Source: Collimonas pratensis (GTDB lineage Bacteria; Pseudomonadota; Gammaproteobacteria; Burkholderiales; Burkholderiaceae_D). From it: a DNA stretch of 64,000 nt. The translations under genes were made by a program, and so were the position numbers. The notes beneath the pieces were generated by a model. That model was given only the letters and a program-made list of their open reading frames with translations, had not been told where the DNA came from and searched no databases. Below, piece by piece: positions 45,531-54,614 of the stretch. Location of the stretch: contig NZ_CP013234.1 of the NCBI RefSeq assembly GCF_001584185.1, forward strand, positions 5,208,001 to 5,272,000, given 5' to 3'. Numbering within the stretch: position 1 is the stretch's first letter; each line of letters starts with the position of its first letter.

Positions 45531-45564
45531 GTGTGTCTTCGAAATAAGGTTTACAAAAAATGGT

Positions 45565-46554
45565 TCAGGCTGCCACGGTCGAACCGCGCACGTGCAGTTC
45601 CGGAGCGATAGTCTGCCGCTGCAAAGGCCGGTCCGGGGTGGCGATCCGCTCCAGCAGGCACTGCGCGGTGAGCTGGCCGAGCCGGCGCGTATTCTGGGCG
45701 ACGCTGGTCAAGGTCGGATGGACAAACTGCGCCAGGTCGATATCGTCGAAACCCACCACCGCCAGCGTCTGCGGCACCGCAATGCCAAGCTCTGCCGCAG
45801 CGCGCAGGGCGCCGATCGCCATCAGGTCATTACAACAGAAAATCGCATCCGGAGCCTGCGACGCCAGCAGGCTGCGCGCCGCCAGGTAACCGCCGGCGCT
45901 GGTGAAATCGGCGTACACCAGCATATCGTCCGGCAGCGTGACGCCGGCGACGAACAAGGTCTGGCGCAAGCCGGCAATCCGCTCGCGCGAAATGTCGATA
46001 TCAGCCGGGCCACCGATGCAGGCGATGCGGCGCCGTCCCAGGCTCAGCAGATGCTGCGCCGCCAAGGCGCCGCCGGCAGCATTGTCGACCGCCACCAGGT
46101 CGATGCCCATGTCCTTGGGCGCCCGGTCCAGCAGCACGGTCGGCACCTTCATCTTGCGCAACAGTTCACCGTCGGTCTGCGCCAGGGTCGCCACGATCAG
46201 GCCGTCGCAACGCTTGGTCAGCAGCACGTTGAGGTAATCGCGCTGCTTGGCCGGATCGTCGTCCGAATTGCAGAGGATGACGCTGTAGCCGGCCGCGTAG
46301 CAGCTATCCTCAATCCCGCGCGCCACTTCCGAAAAATACGGATTGGTGTTGTTCGGAATGATCAGGCCGATACTGCCTGTGGTCTTGCTGCGCAGCGAAC
46401 GCGCCAGCGCGCTCGGCACGTAGGCCAGCGCTTCCGCGGCCGCCAGCACGCGCGTACTGGCGTCGTGGCTGACCGGCCGCGTCTGGTTGAGGACGTGCGA
46501 CACCGTGGTGTACGACACTCCCGCTTTGCGCGCTACATCCTTGATGGTTGCCAT
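45565..46554 (-). CDS. rbsR: LacI-family ribose operon repressor
   Basis: A 329-residue regulator with the LacI helix-turn-helix (TIKDVARKAGVSYTTVSHVL) and hinge, then a ribose-binding-protein-like effector domain. Its position inside the rbs operon makes ribose the expected inducer. A perfect 18-base palindrome at 50413-50430, ahead of rbsB, is the likely operator. It starts 46 bases after the rbsC stop and is read in the same transcript, so it may be self-limiting. Confidence 0.93.
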   Translation of the reverse strand: MATIKDVARKAGVSYTTVSHVLNQTRPVSHDASTRVLAAAEALAYVPSALARSLRSKTTGSIGLIIPNNTNPYFSEVARGIEDSCYAAGYSVILCNSDDDPAKQRDYLNVLLTKRCDGLIVATLAQTDGELLRKMKVPTVLLDRAPKDMGIDLVAVDNAAGGALAAQHLLSLGRRRIACIGGPADIDISRERIAGLRQTLFVAGVTLPDDMLVYADFTSAGGYLAARSLLASQAPDAIFCCNDLMAIGALRAAAELGIAVPQTLAVVGFDDIDLAQFVHPTLTSVAQNTRRLGQLTAQCLLERIATPDRPLQRQTIAPELHVRGSTVAA

Positions 46555-46600
46555 AAATAATTACCCGATGCCAGAAACGAAGCCGTAGCCTGCTTGCAAA

Positions 46601-47602
46601 TTAATGTGTAGAACGCTCGCCGCGGCGACGATAGGTATCCAGCACCACCGCGGCGACGATGACCAGGCCGGTGATGATGCGTTTCATCGGTTCGCTGACG
46701 CCGACTTGCGCCAGGCCGGCTTCCAGCACCGAGATGATGAGGACGCCGATGAAGGTGCTGATGACGGAACCGCGGCCGCCCATCAGGCTGGTGCCGCCGA
46801 TCACCACGGCCGCAATCACCTGCAGCTCCATGCCGACGCCGCCATTCGGATCGGCGGCTTCCAGGCGCGAGACCTGGAACAAGGCGCCGACGCCAGCCAG
46901 CAAGCCCATCAAGGCGAACACCAGCACCTTGGGAGGACGCGGGTTGATGCCGGCCAGGCGCACTGCTTCTTCATTGGTGCCGATGCCGATCCAGTGGCGC
47001 CCGAGCACGGTCTTGGTCAGCACCAGGTGGCCGACGATGACGATCACAATGGCCGAGATAAAGGCCGGCGACATGCCGAACAGGATAGGTGAACTGATGC
47101 CGTCGACCGCGCTGCCGATGTATTCAGTGCGCGAGTTGGTGACCTGGTATGCCAGGCCACGCGCCATTTCCAGCACACCCAGCGATACGATGAACGAGGG
47201 AATGCGCCAGCCGACCGAGATCAGGCCGGTCACCATGCCGCACAGGCTGGCCACCAGCATGGCCAGAATCCCGGCCGTAAACAAAGGCCAGCCCCAGCGC
47301 ACCATCGCCATCGACAGCACCGACGCTGCCAGCGCCATCACCGAACCGACCGAGAGGTCGATGCCGCCGATGATCAGCACGAAGGTCATGCCGACTGCCA
47401 TCACTACCAGCGTCGGGATGTCGTTGGACAGCGTGGTAAAGGTCGCAGCGGTGAGGAAATTCTCGCTTAACACCGAGAACAGTGCACACATGGCCAGCAG
47501 GGCGCCGATCAGGCCCAGATAATTCTTCAGGCCGGAAATGCTACCGTTAAATGATGACCAGCGGGACGACAAACGAGAAGACGAACGGGAAGAAGTTGTC
47601 AT
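46601..47602 (-). CDS. rbsC: Ribose ABC transporter permease
   Basis: Inner-membrane permease of about 333 residues with eight to ten hydrophobic segments; LIGGIDLSVGSVMALAASVL and GGTSLMGGRGSVISTFIG are the RbsC/XylH signatures. I start it at the ATG at 47602 (MTTSSRSSSRL), since the further-upstream start in the same frame would lie within rbsA. The basic, serine-rich N terminus precedes the first helix. It works with RbsA and RbsB. Confidence 0.93.
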   Translation of the reverse strand: MTTSSRSSSRLSSRWSSFNGSISGLKNYLGLIGALLAMCALFSVLSENFLTAATFTTLSNDIPTLVVMAVGMTFVLIIGGIDLSVGSVMALAASVLSMAMVRWGWPLFTAGILAMLVASLCGMVTGLISVGWRIPSFIVSLGVLEMARGLAYQVTNSRTEYIGSAVDGISSPILFGMSPAFISAIVIVIVGHLVLTKTVLGRHWIGIGTNEEAVRLAGINPRPPKVLVFALMGLLAGVGALFQVSRLEAADPNGGVGMELQVIAAVVIGGTSLMGGRGSVISTFIGVLIISVLEAGLAQVGVSEPMKRIITGLVIVAAVVLDTYRRRGERSTH

Positions 47603-47639
47603 GATTTTCAGTATGTTGATTACAGCGCAGCAGCGTACT

Positions 47640-49256
47640 TCAAGCTGCTTGCGCGGTGGATGGCTCAGCCGCGGCAGCGCCGCTGTCATCGCCATTGTTC
47701 ATGTAGCCGCTGAAGGCCGACGCCAGAATCGTCTCCTGGCTCCAGGCGCCGCGCTCGAATGTATCGACCAGTTTGCCGGCGCTCATCACCGCGATGCGGT
47801 CACAGATCAGCATTAGTTCCCGCAGGTCGCTGGAGACGATCAGCAAGCCCTTGCCCTGGCGCGATAATTCCGCCAGCAGTTTGTAGATGTCGAACTTGGC
47901 GCCGATATCGATGCCGCGGGTAGGCTCGTCAAACAGCATGATCGGGCAATCGCGGTACAGCCAGCGCGCAATCACGACCTTCTGCTGATTGCCGCCGGAC
48001 AGTTCGCCGGCCGCCTGGTTGCCGTCGCGCGAACGGATCCGCAGGCGCTTGATATAGTCGTCCGCAACGGCGCTTTCAGCTTGCTTGTCGAGCACGCCAA
48101 AGCGACTCACCGACGACAGTTTCGACAAAGTGGTGTTCAAGCCTATCGATTGCGGCAACAGCAAACCCTGGCTCTTGCGGTCTTCGGTGATCATGGCGAT
48201 GCCGGCCGCCACCGCCTCCTTCGGCGATGAAATCCTGGCAGCTTCGGTCTGGTCGCCGATGAATACCTGGCCGTGATCCGCGTGGTCGGCGCCGAAAATC
48301 AGGCGCAGCAATTCGGTGCGGCCGGAGCCGATCAAGCCTGCGATGCCCAGAATTTCACCTGCGCGCAGGTCGAAGGAAGTCGGCGCCACGACACTGCCGC
48401 GTCCGAGTTCACGCACACGCAACAAGGGTGCGCCAATAGTGCGGTGTCCGAGATCAAGCTCAGCTTCCGCCGCACGCCCGACCATCAGCTGCACCAGCGC
48501 GTCAGTACTATAGCCGGCGATCGGATCGTCGCACACCAGCTGGCCATCGCGCAGCACGGCGATGCGGTCGGCGACCCTTTTCAATTCTTCCAGCCGATGC
48601 GAAATATAAATGATCGCCACGCCTTCCGACTGCAGGCGGGCGATCTGCTTGAACAGCAGCTCGACTTCGCGGCTGGTCAGCATGGCGGTCGGTTCGTCCA
48701 GCACCAGCAAACGGCAGCTGCCGATCAGGTTGCGGGCGATCTCGACCATTTGCTGGTGGCCTACGCCCAGTTCGCCGACCGGCGTCCAGGGATCGAGATC
48801 GGTCAGGCCGACCGCCGCCATCTGCTGACGCGTGGCTTCCGCCAGCCTAGCCTTGTCGATCCAGCCGAAGCGATGCGGCAGCTGGTTCAGGAACAGGTTT
48901 TCAGCGATGCTGAGGGTGGGAATCAGGTTCAGCTCCTGCATTACCATGCGGATGCCGAGCTGTTCAGCCTCCTTGCGCGAAGCCGGCTGGTAACTCTGGC
49001 CGTCCAGCAGCATGCTGCCGGTGGTGGCTTGCACCAGGCCGCAGACGATTTTCGAGAGCGTGCTCTTGCCGGCGCCGTTCTCGCCGGTCAGGGCCAGGAT
49101 CTGGCCGGGGCTGATGCTGATCGAGACGTCGCTCAATACCGGTTCGACATAGGTCTTGCCGATGCCGGTCAGGTGTAGCAATACGGGAGTTGCAGAAGTT
49201 GCAGGAGTAGCGGCGGGCACGTCAGACGGGTGCGCCGCGATGAATTCGTTGGACAT
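47640..49256 (-). CDS. rbsA: Ribose ABC transporter ATPase (double cassette)
   Basis: A 538-residue protein with two tandem ATPase domains. The first has Walker A GENGAGKST and LLVLDEPTAML; the second has the degenerate nucleotide site GLIGSGRTELLRL and the intact signature LSGGNQQKVVIARW, as in all RbsA/MglA proteins. The ATG at 49256 is preceded by GGAGG five bases upstream, which decides against a start 21 bases earlier. It lies between rbsB and rbsC; a strong hairpin separates it from rbsB. Confidence 0.95.
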   Translation of the reverse strand: MSNEFIAAHPSDVPAATPATSATPVLLHLTGIGKTYVEPVLSDVSISISPGQILALTGENGAGKSTLSKIVCGLVQATTGSMLLDGQSYQPASRKEAEQLGIRMVMQELNLIPTLSIAENLFLNQLPHRFGWIDKARLAEATRQQMAAVGLTDLDPWTPVGELGVGHQQMVEIARNLIGSCRLLVLDEPTAMLTSREVELLFKQIARLQSEGVAIIYISHRLEELKRVADRIAVLRDGQLVCDDPIAGYSTDALVQLMVGRAAEAELDLGHRTIGAPLLRVRELGRGSVVAPTSFDLRAGEILGIAGLIGSGRTELLRLIFGADHADHGQVFIGDQTEAARISSPKEAVAAGIAMITEDRKSQGLLLPQSIGLNTTLSKLSSVSRFGVLDKQAESAVADDYIKRLRIRSRDGNQAAGELSGGNQQKVVIARWLYRDCPIMLFDEPTRGIDIGAKFDIYKLLAELSRQGKGLLIVSSDLRELMLICDRIAVMSAGKLVDTFERGAWSQETILASAFSGYMNNGDDSGAAAAEPSTAQAA

Positions 49257-49297
49257 GTAGTCCTCCACCAATGGCAAAGCTGGTGCGGACAGGACTC

Positions 49298-49322
49298 GCC
49301 GCCGCGCCTTAGGCGCGGCGGC
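49298..49322 (-). other. Strong hairpin in the rbsB-rbsA gap
   Basis: A perfect 11-base GC stem (GCCGCCGCGCC with GGCGCGGCGGC) and three-base loop lie in the 109-base gap between rbsB and rbsA. There is no U-tract, so the hairpin may protect the rbsB message from 3' decay and raise binding protein over transporter, as in other ABC operons. Confidence 0.75.
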
Positions 49323-49365
49323 AACGCAACCGTGTGCCGCAATAAGTTACTGAGTTACGGAGCGC

Positions 49366-50322
49366 TTACTTGCTGTCTTTAGTCACCAGCGCGACTTTGG
49401 TTTCAACCGTACCGCCCAGCGTGTTCTGCGCCTTCTTGTCGGTGATCGCCTTCAAGACAGTTTCGATGCCGAACACGGCCTGTTGCGAAGCAAACTGGTC
49501 GGCGGTAGCCAGCACGCGGCCGTCTTTCAGCATCGGCTTGATGGCGTTGATGTTGTCATAGCCGACCACCAGCACCTTGCCAGTCTTGCCTGCCGCCTTG
49601 ACTGCTGCGACCGCGCCGAGCGCCATGTTGTCATTGCCGGCCAGCAGCGCCTTGACGTCAGGATGGGCGTTCAGGATAGCAGCGGCAACCTTGTTGCCCG
49701 GGTCCATTTCCCATTGACCGGACTGCACTGCCACCACATTGGCGCCGACTGTCTTCATGGCATCCTGGAAACCCAGGGTGCGTTGCTGGGCATTGAAAGT
49801 GGTGGAAACGCCTTCGATGATGGCGACCTTGTCGCCGGACTTGATCTGCTTGGCCAGGTAGTCGCCGACCAGCTTGGCGCCCAGGCGGTTATCCGGACCG
49901 ACAAACGGCACGGTGATGCCTTTTTCCTTGAGCGCGGCGTCATCCAGCTTGTTGTCGATATTGACCACGATGATGCCGGCGTCGATCGCCTTCTTGATGA
50001 CAGGCACCAGCGCCTTGGAATCGGCCGGCGCGATCACCAGGCCGTTAACCTTGGAAACGATCATCTGTTCGACGATCTTGATCTGGTTCGAGGTATCGGT
50101 TTCGTCCTTGATGCCGTTGGCGATCAGGTCGTATTGGGCGGCATGCGCCTTCTGGTGTTCCTTGGCGCCGTTTTCCATGGTCAGGAAAAATTCATTGGCC
50201 AGCGACTTCATCACCAGCGCAACCTTCGGCTTGGCGGCAGTCTGCGCCATGGCTGGCAGGGAAGGCAAGGCACAAACAAGAATGGTGGCGGCAATCAGCT
50301 TGAGGCGGATACGGGTATTCAT
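49366..50322 (-). CDS. rbsB: Ribose-binding periplasmic protein
   Basis: A 318-residue type I periplasmic sugar-binding protein with a signal peptide (SLPAMAQT) and the RbsB start KVALVMKSLANEFFLTMENG. Later NGLVIAPADSKALVPVIKKA and VGYDNINAIKPML are sugar-contact segments. The ATG at 50322 has AGGAGAC at good spacing; an apparent 30-residue longer version starts in the operator region. It heads the rbs operon. Confidence 0.94.
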   Translation of the reverse strand: MNTRIRLKLIAATILVCALPSLPAMAQTAAKPKVALVMKSLANEFFLTMENGAKEHQKAHAAQYDLIANGIKDETDTSNQIKIVEQMIVSKVNGLVIAPADSKALVPVIKKAIDAGIIVVNIDNKLDDAALKEKGITVPFVGPDNRLGAKLVGDYLAKQIKSGDKVAIIEGVSTTFNAQQRTLGFQDAMKTVGANVVAVQSGQWEMDPGNKVAAAILNAHPDVKALLAGNDNMALGAVAAVKAAGKTGKVLVVGYDNINAIKPMLKDGRVLATADQFASQQAVFGIETVLKAITDKKAQNTLGGTVETKVALVTKDSK

Positions 50323-50343
50323 CAAAAGTCTCCTGAAGTCGTT

Positions 50344-50373
50344 ATTAAAATTTTTACCAATAAGTCTTGTCAA
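50344..50373 (-). promoter_or_regulatory. Candidate rbs operon promoter
   Basis: On the minus strand a perfect -35 TTGACA (50368-50373) is followed after 18 bases by TTTAAT (50344-50349), five of six matches to the -10 consensus. It would start transcription shortly before the rbsB ribosome-binding site, leaving a short leader. Confidence 0.6.
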
Positions 50374-50412
50374 ACGGCATATCCGTTCGGGCCGGCATGC
50401 CATCATTTGCAA

Positions 50413-50430
50413 CGCGCAAACGTTTGCGCG
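50413..50430. promoter_or_regulatory. Palindromic operator, probable RbsR site
   Basis: CGCGCAAACGTTTGCGCG is a perfect 18-base palindrome with the AAACGTTT core typical of LacI-family operators. It sits 91 bases upstream of the rbsB ATG and about 40 bases upstream of the candidate -35. Confidence 0.85.
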
Positions 50431-50609
50431 TTTTTTGATGATAGCACCAGAATCGGCAAAAAAAAAGGTCGAGAATTGATCGCCAGGCGTTTATTGCCTG
50501 GCTAACAACGGGAACTGCCAGGACTCACTTGCAAGAAAATCAACACCGTTGCGCAACAAGCTGCGCCCCTGGCAAGCATCGCGGCAGCAGCTTCATGGGC
50601 AGGAATTGC

Positions 50610-51782
50610 TCAGGCAGACAGGAAGCGCTGCAGGCGTTGCACGCCGTCTTCCAGGCGTTCCAGGGAACTGGCGAAACACCAGCGCACATAGCCCTCCCCT
50701 TCGGCGCCAAAGGCATTGCCCGGCGCCAGCCCGAGACCGGCGTCGCGCACCAGCTGCTTGCACAGCGCCAGGCTGTCGTTGACGCCGTCGACGCGGAAGA
50801 ACAGATACATGGCGCCCTTCGGCCGCGGCGCGGTAATGCCCGGCAAGGCGTTCAAGCGTTCATAGAGAAAGTCGCGCGCCAGCCGGTAACGGGCCACGGT
50901 ATTGCCGATGATTTCATCGCCGCGTTCGATGGCGACAATGCCGGCACGCTGCACAAAACCGGGCGCGCAAGAAGTGTTGAATTCGATCAGCTTGCCGAGA
51001 TCCGGCATCAGCGCCGGCGGCGCCACCAGCCAGCCGAGCCGCCAGCCGGTCATCAGCCAAGACTTGGAAAAGCTGTTGGAGGAAATCACGCGATCGTCGG
51101 CATCAGCGATGTCCAGGAAAGAAGGAGCGCAGGGATGCGGCTGCTCGCTGTACACCAGCCGCTCATAGACATCGTCGGCGACGATCCAGATACCATGCCG
51201 GCGACAGTGCGCCAGCACGATCTCCTGCTGCGCTCGCGGCATCACCCAGCCGGTGGGATTGTTGGGCGAATTCAGCAGTACGGCGCGGGTGCCGGGCGTC
51301 AGCGCGCCCAGCAACTGCTGCAGGTCGAGCTCCCAGGTTTCGCCAAACTGCAAGGCCACGCGCACCACTTCGGCGCCGAGGATTTTCGGGATCTCGCTGA
51401 CATTCGGCCACAGCGGCGTCACCGCCACCACGCGGTCGCCTGGACTGATGATCAGCTGCGCCAGCACCATCAGGGCGGAAACGCCGGAAGACGTGACCGC
51501 GATGCGGCCGGCGTCAATCGGCTGATGCAAGCTGGACAGATACTTGGCGATCGCTTCGCGCAAGGGTGGGATGCCGTAGTTGTGGGTATAGAAGGTATCG
51601 CCATCGTCCAGCGCCGCCTTGGCGGCATCGCGGATGAAAGCCGGCGTCACCTGGTCCGGCTCGCCGAACCAGAACGGCAGCACGTCGTTGCGGCCGATGC
51701 CGACATTGGCAACTTCGCGGATACGCGAGGCGCCCATTTCACGCACCAGGGCACGGGCAACTGCGGGATGATCCAGAGACAT
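50610..51782 (-). CDS. PLP-dependent class I/II aminotransferase
   Basis: A 390-residue fold-type I enzyme. The substrate-binding LNSPNNPTGWVM, the PLP aspartate/tyrosine region IVADDVYERLVY, the Schiff-base lysine in SNSFSKSWLMTGWRLGWL and the distal arginine in GYVRWCFA are all visible. These features match the aspartate/aromatic-type aminotransferases of subgroup I-alpha. The amino donor and acceptor are not decided by sequence. It is monocistronic, its start lying 60 bases from an inverted-repeat element. Confidence 0.88.
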   Translation of the reverse strand: MSLDHPAVARALVREMGASRIREVANVGIGRNDVLPFWFGEPDQVTPAFIRDAAKAALDDGDTFYTHNYGIPPLREAIAKYLSSLHQPIDAGRIAVTSSGVSALMVLAQLIISPGDRVVAVTPLWPNVSEIPKILGAEVVRVALQFGETWELDLQQLLGALTPGTRAVLLNSPNNPTGWVMPRAQQEIVLAHCRRHGIWIVADDVYERLVYSEQPHPCAPSFLDIADADDRVISSNSFSKSWLMTGWRLGWLVAPPALMPDLGKLIEFNTSCAPGFVQRAGIVAIERGDEIIGNTVARYRLARDFLYERLNALPGITAPRPKGAMYLFFRVDGVNDSLALCKQLVRDAGLGLAPGNAFGAEGEGYVRWCFASSLERLEDGVQRLQRFLSA

Positions 51783-51842
51783 GGCAAGATCCGGTTAACG
51801 AAAACGAACTCCAAGTGTAGCCCAAAGTCTCATTTGGACGGC

Positions 51843-51962
51843 CGTAGGGTGGGCACAGCGTGCCCACGCGTAACCGCGATAACCGGAGTACGGACCCGTG
51901 TGGCGCCCAAGCAGGCATGTAACTGGAGAGTTCACGCGTGGGCACGCTGTGCCCACCCTACG
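51843..51962. repeat. Perfect inverted-repeat element, second copy of the GTAGGGTGGGCAC family
   Basis: Left arm 51843-51871 and right arm 51934-51962 are exact reverse complements over 29 bases; each arm also contains the palindrome GTGGGCACAGCGTGCCCAC-like core. The 62-base middle encodes nothing. It lies between topB and the aminotransferase gene and shares its ends with the copy at 3797-3886. It has the structure of a small non-autonomous element, with no transposase in the window. Confidence 0.85.
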
Positions 51963-51980
51963 TTGAATGCAGGTCAGCGC

Positions 51981-54614
51981 TTAGGCTGCCTTGCGTTTGG
52001 CGACGACTTTTTTGGGAGCCGCCTTTTTGGCCGCGGGTTTCTTGGCGGCCGGCTTCTTCGCTACCGCCTTGACTTCAGCGGCGTCATCTTCGGTTTCCAC
52101 GGCCGCCGCCTTGGCCTTGCCCTTGGCGGGGGCCTTGGCTTTGCGCTCTTCAAACTCGAAGCTGACCTTGCCGTCCTTGCCCTTGACCAGGAAGGCCTTG
52201 AACGGACGGCGCGTGCGCTGCGAAATGAAGCCCGGCAGCAGATCGGTCTTGCCGTCGTTGAGCAGCTTGACCATTTGTTCCGGCAGGATTTCCTGCTGCA
52301 AGATGATGCGGCCGCTGCGGAAATCGCAAGCCTTCGGCTTGGCGACGGTTTTTTCGCAGACGTAGGCCAAGCCCATCTCGTACACGCCGCTGGCACATTT
52401 CGGGCAAGGGCCTAAAGCGGTCTGGCCGGTGAAATCGACGCCTTCGCCATCTTCGCCTTCGCCGTCATTCTGGCCGAAATCGAACTCCAGCTTGAAATTC
52501 TTGATTTCTTCGTCGCGGCTGATTTTCAGGATGGCGGCAAACGGCCGGCCCATCTTGGAACGGAAACCCTGCAGCGGACCGATGGTGCGCTTGGTCAGCA
52601 GTTCTTCCACTTCAGGAATTTCGAACTGGCGGCTACCTGGCGTCTTGCTCATCGAAAATTCGCACTTGGTGCAGGCGAAGCGGCGATAGTTTTCCTTGAC
52701 CACGCTGCCGCAGTTCGGACAGGGCGCCAGCAAGGTAGCGTAGTCGCCCGGGATCGTATCGTTATCGTATTCCTTGGCGCGCTTGACGATGATCTGGGTC
52801 AGCTGCGCGATTTCACGCATGAACTCTTCACGGCTGATGGTGCCGCGTTCGATCTGCGACAGCTTGTGCTCCCACTCGCCGGTCAACTCCGGCTCGGTCA
52901 GTTCATCCACGCCGAGGCCGTGCAGCAGGGTCATCAGCTGGAACGCCTTTGCGGTCGGCATCATTTCCCGACCTTCGCGCAGCAGGTATTTTTCGTTCAG
53001 CAAACCTTCGATGATGGCAGCACGCGTGGCCGGTGTACCGAGGCCTTTGCCGGCCATTGCTTCGCGCAGGTCGCCGTCATCCAGCAGCTTGCCGGCGCCT
53101 TCCATGGCGGACAGCAAGGTCGCTTCCGTGTAGCGCGCGGGCGGCTTGGTGACCAGGCCGTTGGCGGTAATCTTGTCGGTCTTGACCTTCTCGTCCTTGG
53201 CCACGGCAACCAGCGTGCCGCTGTTCTCCGGATCCTTTTCATCCGCGGCTTCCTTGCCGTAGATCGCCAGCCAGCCCGGATTGGTCATGACCTTGCCTTC
53301 AGTCTTGAACTGATGGCCGGAGACTTCGGTGTAGCGGGTGGTGACCTGGAATTCGGCGGCCGGGAAAAACACGGCCATGAAGCGGCGCGTCACCAAGTCG
53401 TACAGTTTCTGTTCCGGTTCCGACAGATTCTTCGGCGCCTGCGTGGTCGGGATGATCGCAAAGTGATCGCTGATCTTGGTGTTGTCGAAAATGCGCTTGT
53501 TTGGCTTGACCCAGCCCTTGTTCAGGATCTGTGCAGCGAACTGCTGGTAGTTATTGTTTTCCGAAACCGTCTCCAACGCCTGCTTGACGGTGCTCAGGTA
53601 ATCTTCCGGCAAGTGGCGCGAATCGGTACGCGGGTAAGTCAGCACCTTGTGCTTTTCGTACAGTGCCTGCGCCAGGCCGAGGGTGTTCTTAGCGGAAAAG
53701 CCAAAGCGCGAGTTCGCTTCGCGCTGCAGGCTGGTCAGGTCGAACAGCGCCGGCGCCATCGAGGTGGTCGGCTTCGACTCTTCCTTGACGTTGCCTAGCT
53801 TACCGCGGCAGGCAGCCACGATGGATTCGGCGGCAGCCTTGCTCCACAGGCGCTCAGCGCGCTTTTCCGGATCGTTCTCGTCCTTCTTGTGCGCGGTATC
53901 GAGCCAGCGGCCTTCGTAGATGCCGGCAGCGCAGACGAATTCGGCGCGCACTTCCCAGAAATCTCGCGGCACGAACTTCTTGATCTTCTCTTCGCGCTCG
54001 ACCACGATCGACAACGTCGGCGTCTGCACCCGGCCGACGGTGGTCAAATAGAAACCGCCTTCTTTCGAATTGAAGGCGGTCATTGCACGCGTACCGTTGA
54101 TGCCGATCAGCCAGTCCGCTTCGCTGCGACAGCGGGCAGCGTCGGCCAGCGGCAGCATGTCCTTGTCTTCGCGCAGATGGGTGAAGCCGTCGCGGATCGC
54201 GCCTGGCGTCATCGATTGCAGCCACAGGCGCTTGACCGGCTGCTTGGCTTTCGTATATTGCGCGATCAGGCGGAAAATCAGCTCGCCTTCACGCCCGGCG
54301 TCGCAGGCGTTGATCAGGGCGGTGACATCCTTGCGCTTGATCAGCTTGTTGAGCACCTTCAGGCGCGACTCGGTCTTGGCGATCGGGTTCAACGCAAAGT
54401 GCGGCGGGATCATCGGCAGATGAGTGAAGGTCCACTTGCCGCGTTTGACGTCGTATTCTTCAGGAACCGCGATTTCCAGCAAATGGCCGACGGCCGATGA
54501 CAGGACGTATTCGTCGGATTCAAAGTACTCATCGTGCTTGGTGAAGCCGCCGAGCGTCTTCGCGATATCGTTCGCGACAGAAGGTTTCTCGGCAATGATG
54601 AGGGTCTTGCTCAT
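51981..54614 (-). CDS. topB: DNA topoisomerase III
   Basis: Type IA topoisomerase of 877 residues that decatenates DNA. The Toprim domain (TLIIAEKPSVANDIAKTLGG, then NACDAGREGELIFRLIAQY) is N-terminal. The active-site tyrosine lies in VLTYPRTDSRHLPEDY, and GRVQTPTLSIVVERE is present. Two C-terminal zinc-finger-like segments (CPNCGSVVKENYRRFACTKC and CPKCASGVYEMGLAYVC) follow. The protein ends with a long Lys/Ala/Pro tail (AAKKPAAKKAAPKK) that is absent from E. coli TopB, similar to histone H1-type tails. It follows smg and dprA by position but on the same strand as both. Confidence 0.95.
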   Translation of the reverse strand: MSKTLIIAEKPSVANDIAKTLGGFTKHDEYFESDEYVLSSAVGHLLEIAVPEEYDVKRGKWTFTHLPMIPPHFALNPIAKTESRLKVLNKLIKRKDVTALINACDAGREGELIFRLIAQYTKAKQPVKRLWLQSMTPGAIRDGFTHLREDKDMLPLADAARCRSEADWLIGINGTRAMTAFNSKEGGFYLTTVGRVQTPTLSIVVEREEKIKKFVPRDFWEVRAEFVCAAGIYEGRWLDTAHKKDENDPEKRAERLWSKAAAESIVAACRGKLGNVKEESKPTTSMAPALFDLTSLQREANSRFGFSAKNTLGLAQALYEKHKVLTYPRTDSRHLPEDYLSTVKQALETVSENNNYQQFAAQILNKGWVKPNKRIFDNTKISDHFAIIPTTQAPKNLSEPEQKLYDLVTRRFMAVFFPAAEFQVTTRYTEVSGHQFKTEGKVMTNPGWLAIYGKEAADEKDPENSGTLVAVAKDEKVKTDKITANGLVTKPPARYTEATLLSAMEGAGKLLDDGDLREAMAGKGLGTPATRAAIIEGLLNEKYLLREGREMMPTAKAFQLMTLLHGLGVDELTEPELTGEWEHKLSQIERGTISREEFMREIAQLTQIIVKRAKEYDNDTIPGDYATLLAPCPNCGSVVKENYRRFACTKCEFSMSKTPGSRQFEIPEVEELLTKRTIGPLQGFRSKMGRPFAAILKISRDEEIKNFKLEFDFGQNDGEGEDGEGVDFTGQTALGPCPKCASGVYEMGLAYVCEKTVAKPKACDFRSGRIILQQEILPEQMVKLLNDGKTDLLPGFISQRTRRPFKAFLVKGKDGKVSFEFEERKAKAPAKGKAKAAAVETEDDAAEVKAVAKKPAAKKPAAKKAAPKKVVAKRKAA

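Noticed and set aside
50529..52415. A 628-codon plus-strand frame across the aminotransferase and topB
   Set aside because: It runs antisense to two solid genes and through the perfect inverted repeat, with no recognisable domain and heavy Arg/His/Gln bias.
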